A stretch of DNA of 64,000 nt from Pelagimonas sp. (lineage in GTDB: Bacteria; Pseudomonadota; Alphaproteobacteria; Rhodobacterales; Rhodobacteraceae): positions 1-64,000 of the forward strand of contig JAOARX010000020.1 in the NCBI GenBank assembly GCA_025210345.1, in the 5' to 3' direction. The number at the start of each line of letters is the position of its first letter. Position 1 is the first letter of the stretch. Of this stretch, positions 62,065 through 64,000 are shown in pieces. The translations under genes and the position numbers were made by a program. The notes under the pieces are model-generated. The model did no database searches and was not told the DNA's origin. It saw only the letters and a list, made by a program, of their open reading frames with translations.

Positions 62065-62099
62065 AACCACAGCCCATGCCAGACAGCCGGAGCTTTGAT

Positions 62100-64000
62100 A
62101 TGAACAGGTTTTTGAAACAGTCCCTTGCCGCGCTTGCCATGGTTGGTCCCCTCTTGGTTGGTCCAGCTTGGGCCAGCGACGTGATGCCCCTGCCTCAAGG
62201 TGCCACGGATCAGGACAAGGCGGTCTATGCCGTGCTCGACAAACACTGTGCGCGCTGTCACCAGGAAGGCCTGTTGAAAGAGGGCATGACCAGCTCAAAA
62301 TCCGGCTTTGGCCATGTGCTGGACCTGGCGCGCCTGGCGCAGGATACGAAATATGTGATCCAGGGCGATGCGATGAAATCGCAGCTTTATGACGTGATCG
62401 GCCAATATTCCTTTCCGGCGATGCCGGATGATTGCCTTGAGCCATCCTGTTTCCCGACCGATGCCGAAATGGCCGTTGTGGCGGATTGGATCACCGCCCT
62501 GGCGGATCAGGCCCCGCCCGCGCGCGAATTCGTGTCTTTGACCGAATTGCACCGCATGGCGCATGACGATCTTCAGGCCCAGCCCACCAACCGCCGCGAC
62601 CGCATCCGCTATCTGTCACTGCACACCATCTGGAACGACCAGACCGTCAGCGCCGAGAACTATGAGGGTTATCGTCAGGCGACGATCAAGCTGATCAATG
62701 CGCTCAGCTGGAACCCGGTGCCGTTCAAATTCGAAAAGGTCGATGACCACGGCGTGCTGATCCGGGTGTTCATGCCCGATGTGAACTGGACCCATGCGAA
62801 ATGGAACCTGCTTGAGGCGCGCTATCCCTATGCGATGACCAGCGACACGGACCCCTATCTGCGCCCGCTGATGCAGCTGACCGGGACACGGGTGCCGATC
62901 CTGCGCGCGGATTGGTTCGCGGCCACGGCCTCGGTTTCGCCATTGTATTACGACCTGCTGGGGCTGCCCGATACGGTGGCGGGGCTTGAGCGCCTGTTGG
63001 GCATCGACCTCAACCGCAACATTCGCGATGAACAGGTGGTGCGCGCGGGGTTCCAGAACTCGGGCGTGTCCACCAACAACCGCCTGATCGAGCGCCACGC
63101 CATGGGCACCGGCATGTTCTGGACCTCTTACGACTTTGCGGGCTCGGTCGGACGGCAGAGCTTTTTCGAATACCCGCTGGGACCAAAAGAGGTCTACGGC
63201 GAAACCCATGCGTTTTTGCATGACGGGGGGGAATCGATCTTTACCCTGCCCAATGGGTTCCACGCCTATTACCTGAACACCGCCGAAGGCGCGCGTCTGG
63301 ACGTCGGCCCCACCGCCATTGTGCGTGATGATGACTATCCCGATGGCACCGGCGAAGTGGTCAATGGGATCTCTTGTATTTCCTGCCATTCCAAGGGCAT
63401 ACGCCTGAACGAAGATGCGGTGCGCGATGTGGCGATGAACAATTTCGCCCTGCCCGACACCGTCCGCCAGACCATCGCCGCGATCTATCCGGGACAGGAT
63501 GTGGTGTCGGATTGGTTCGCCCGCGACACCCAGGACTTTGCCCGCGCCCTCACTGCGGCCGGGGTTGATCCCGAAGGCACGGCGGGCGGGCTTGAACCAG
63601 TGCGCGGGCTGTTTGTCTATCACGTTGATCGCTTTATCAGCTTTGAACAGGCGGCCAATGAACTGGGGCTCACCCCAGAAGAGATGACCGCGCGGGCGGG
63701 GTTTGGCGGCATGGATATGGCTGGGCTGATCAGCCGGCTGCACCAATCCCCCATCGCCCGCGATGAGTGGTCTGCCGCCTATCCCGTGCTGCTGGAACGG
63801 CTGACCGAATATGCGGCGCTGGACACGGGCCACCGCAGCACCGCACAGCTGAGCCACACGGTGCAAAAGGTGGTGCAGGGCACCGATTACGCCCCCACGC
63901 ACAGCACGCCGCCCGCCGCGAAACAGCACCACGCCCCCACCAGCTATGCGGATGCGCAGCAGGCCCCGGCCTATGATCCGACCCAGCATTCGGTGGCGGC
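62100..64000 (+). CDS. Exported di-heme c-type cytochrome protein, 3'-truncated by window edge
   Basis: At least 633 aa, open at the right edge. Signal peptide NRFLKQSLAALAMVGPLLVG...AWA. Two c-type heme sites: C50-A-R-C-H54 and C426-I-S-C-H430. The first sits in an 80-residue cytochrome-like domain with a possible axial Met in FPAMPDD; between the two lies a large domain of about 330 residues (including TNNRLIERHAMGTGMFWTSY and FEYPLGPKEVYGETHAFLHD) that I cannot assign. The visible end is Pro/His/Ala-rich (THSTPPAAKQHHAPTS), like a linker to a further domain outside the window. It starts 49 bases after the exported protease gene and is probably co-transcribed. Confidence 0.85.
   Translation, partial: MNRFLKQSLAALAMVGPLLVGPAWASDVMPLPQGATDQDKAVYAVLDKHCARCHQEGLLKEGMTSSKSGFGHVLDLARLAQDTKYVIQGDAMKSQLYDVIGQYSFPAMPDDCLEPSCFPTDAEMAVVADWITALADQAPPAREFVSLTELHRMAHDDLQAQPTNRRDRIRYLSLHTIWNDQTVSAENYEGYRQATIKLINALSWNPVPFKFEKVDDHGVLIRVFMPDVNWTHAKWNLLEARYPYAMTSDTDPYLRPLMQLTGTRVPILRADWFAATASVSPLYYDLLGLPDTVAGLERLLGIDLNRNIRDEQVVRAGFQNSGVSTNNRLIERHAMGTGMFWTSYDFAGSVGRQSFFEYPLGPKEVYGETHAFLHDGGESIFTLPNGFHAYYLNTAEGARLDVGPTAIVRDDDYPDGTGEVVNGISCISCHSKGIRLNEDAVRDVAMNNFALPDTVRQTIAAIYPGQDVVSDWFARDTQDFARALTAAGVDPEGTAGGLEPVRGLFVYHVDRFISFEQAANELGLTPEEMTARAGFGGMDMAGLISRLHQSPIARDEWSAAYPVLLERLTEYAALDTGHRSTAQLSHTVQKVVQGTDYAPTHSTPPAAKQHHAPTSYADAQQAPAYDPTQHSVA

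Noticed and set aside
62616-63989. 457-aa minus-strand open frame
   Set aside because: Antisense to the di-heme cytochrome gene, which has a signal peptide and two CxxCH sites.

Overview
The window looks like chromosomal DNA of an alphaproteobacterium of the order Rhodobacterales (Roseobacter/Rhodobacter type). The evidence is gene content and organisation. There is a class I lysyl-tRNA synthetase, a TauE/TIGR02186 pair, a ferredoxin-headed formate dehydrogenase alpha subunit, a DUF6206 protein and an imelysin/di-heme oxidoreductase/DUF1513 iron operon. Coding density is high, base composition is GC-rich, and genes are tightly packed and often overlap at TGATG. I saw no rRNA, tRNA, CRISPR array, insertion sequence, integrase or replication origin.

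Layout. 1-5 kb: 5' end of a formate dehydrogenase gene (minus strand), then a class IV aminotransferase, a degenerate GT51 protein, a universal stress protein, a ClbS/DinB-fold protein, and an overlapping nfu-tsaB-rimI run whose promoter carries an Irr-box-like palindrome. 4.8-9.5 kb: a complete BMP/CUT2-type purine-nucleoside ABC importer. 9.6-11.3 kb: TauE exporter plus TIGR02186 protein. 11.4-18.6 kb, minus strand: uvrC, an SDR, a Ca2+/Na+ antiporter, a tiny zinc-ribbon protein, an S49 peptidase and priA. 18.7-28.5 kb: transaldolase, a DUF6206 protein, a beta-rich exported protein, a right-handed beta-helix gene interrupted by one in-frame TAA, lysK, a TerB-like gene, an L,D-transpeptidase, PBP4 and nadD. 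28.6-33 kb: a chemoreceptor with a CheR-type C-terminal pentapeptide, and ettA.

33.1-39.4 kb is an iron module on the plus strand: an unrecognised 50-aa ORF, hemP, imelysin 1, a di-heme oxidoreductase, imelysin 2, a DUF1513 protein and a 4'-phosphopantetheinyl transferase, with a stem-loop after imelysin 1. Next come a second chemoreceptor with an internally duplicated sensor region, the divergent glpD/glpR pair, a flagellin gene, and an RND efflux pair with a palindromic operator but no adjacent regulator.

50.5-55.3 kb is the most unusual stretch. Four closely spaced plus-strand genes encode an orphan small protein, a SARP-type winged-helix/TPR regulator, a soluble PAP2/vanadium-haloperoxidase-fold enzyme carrying 13 perfect Asn-Arg-Asp repeats, and a leaderless S8 (subtilisin-fold) protease. 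I know of no described system with this composition. It is followed by a GMC oxidoreductase, a metallophosphoesterase, an FAD amine-oxidase-type enzyme and a rhodanese. The window ends in an exported pair: a trypsin-like protease with LprI-like and SH3 domains, and a di-heme cytochrome c protein that runs off the right edge.
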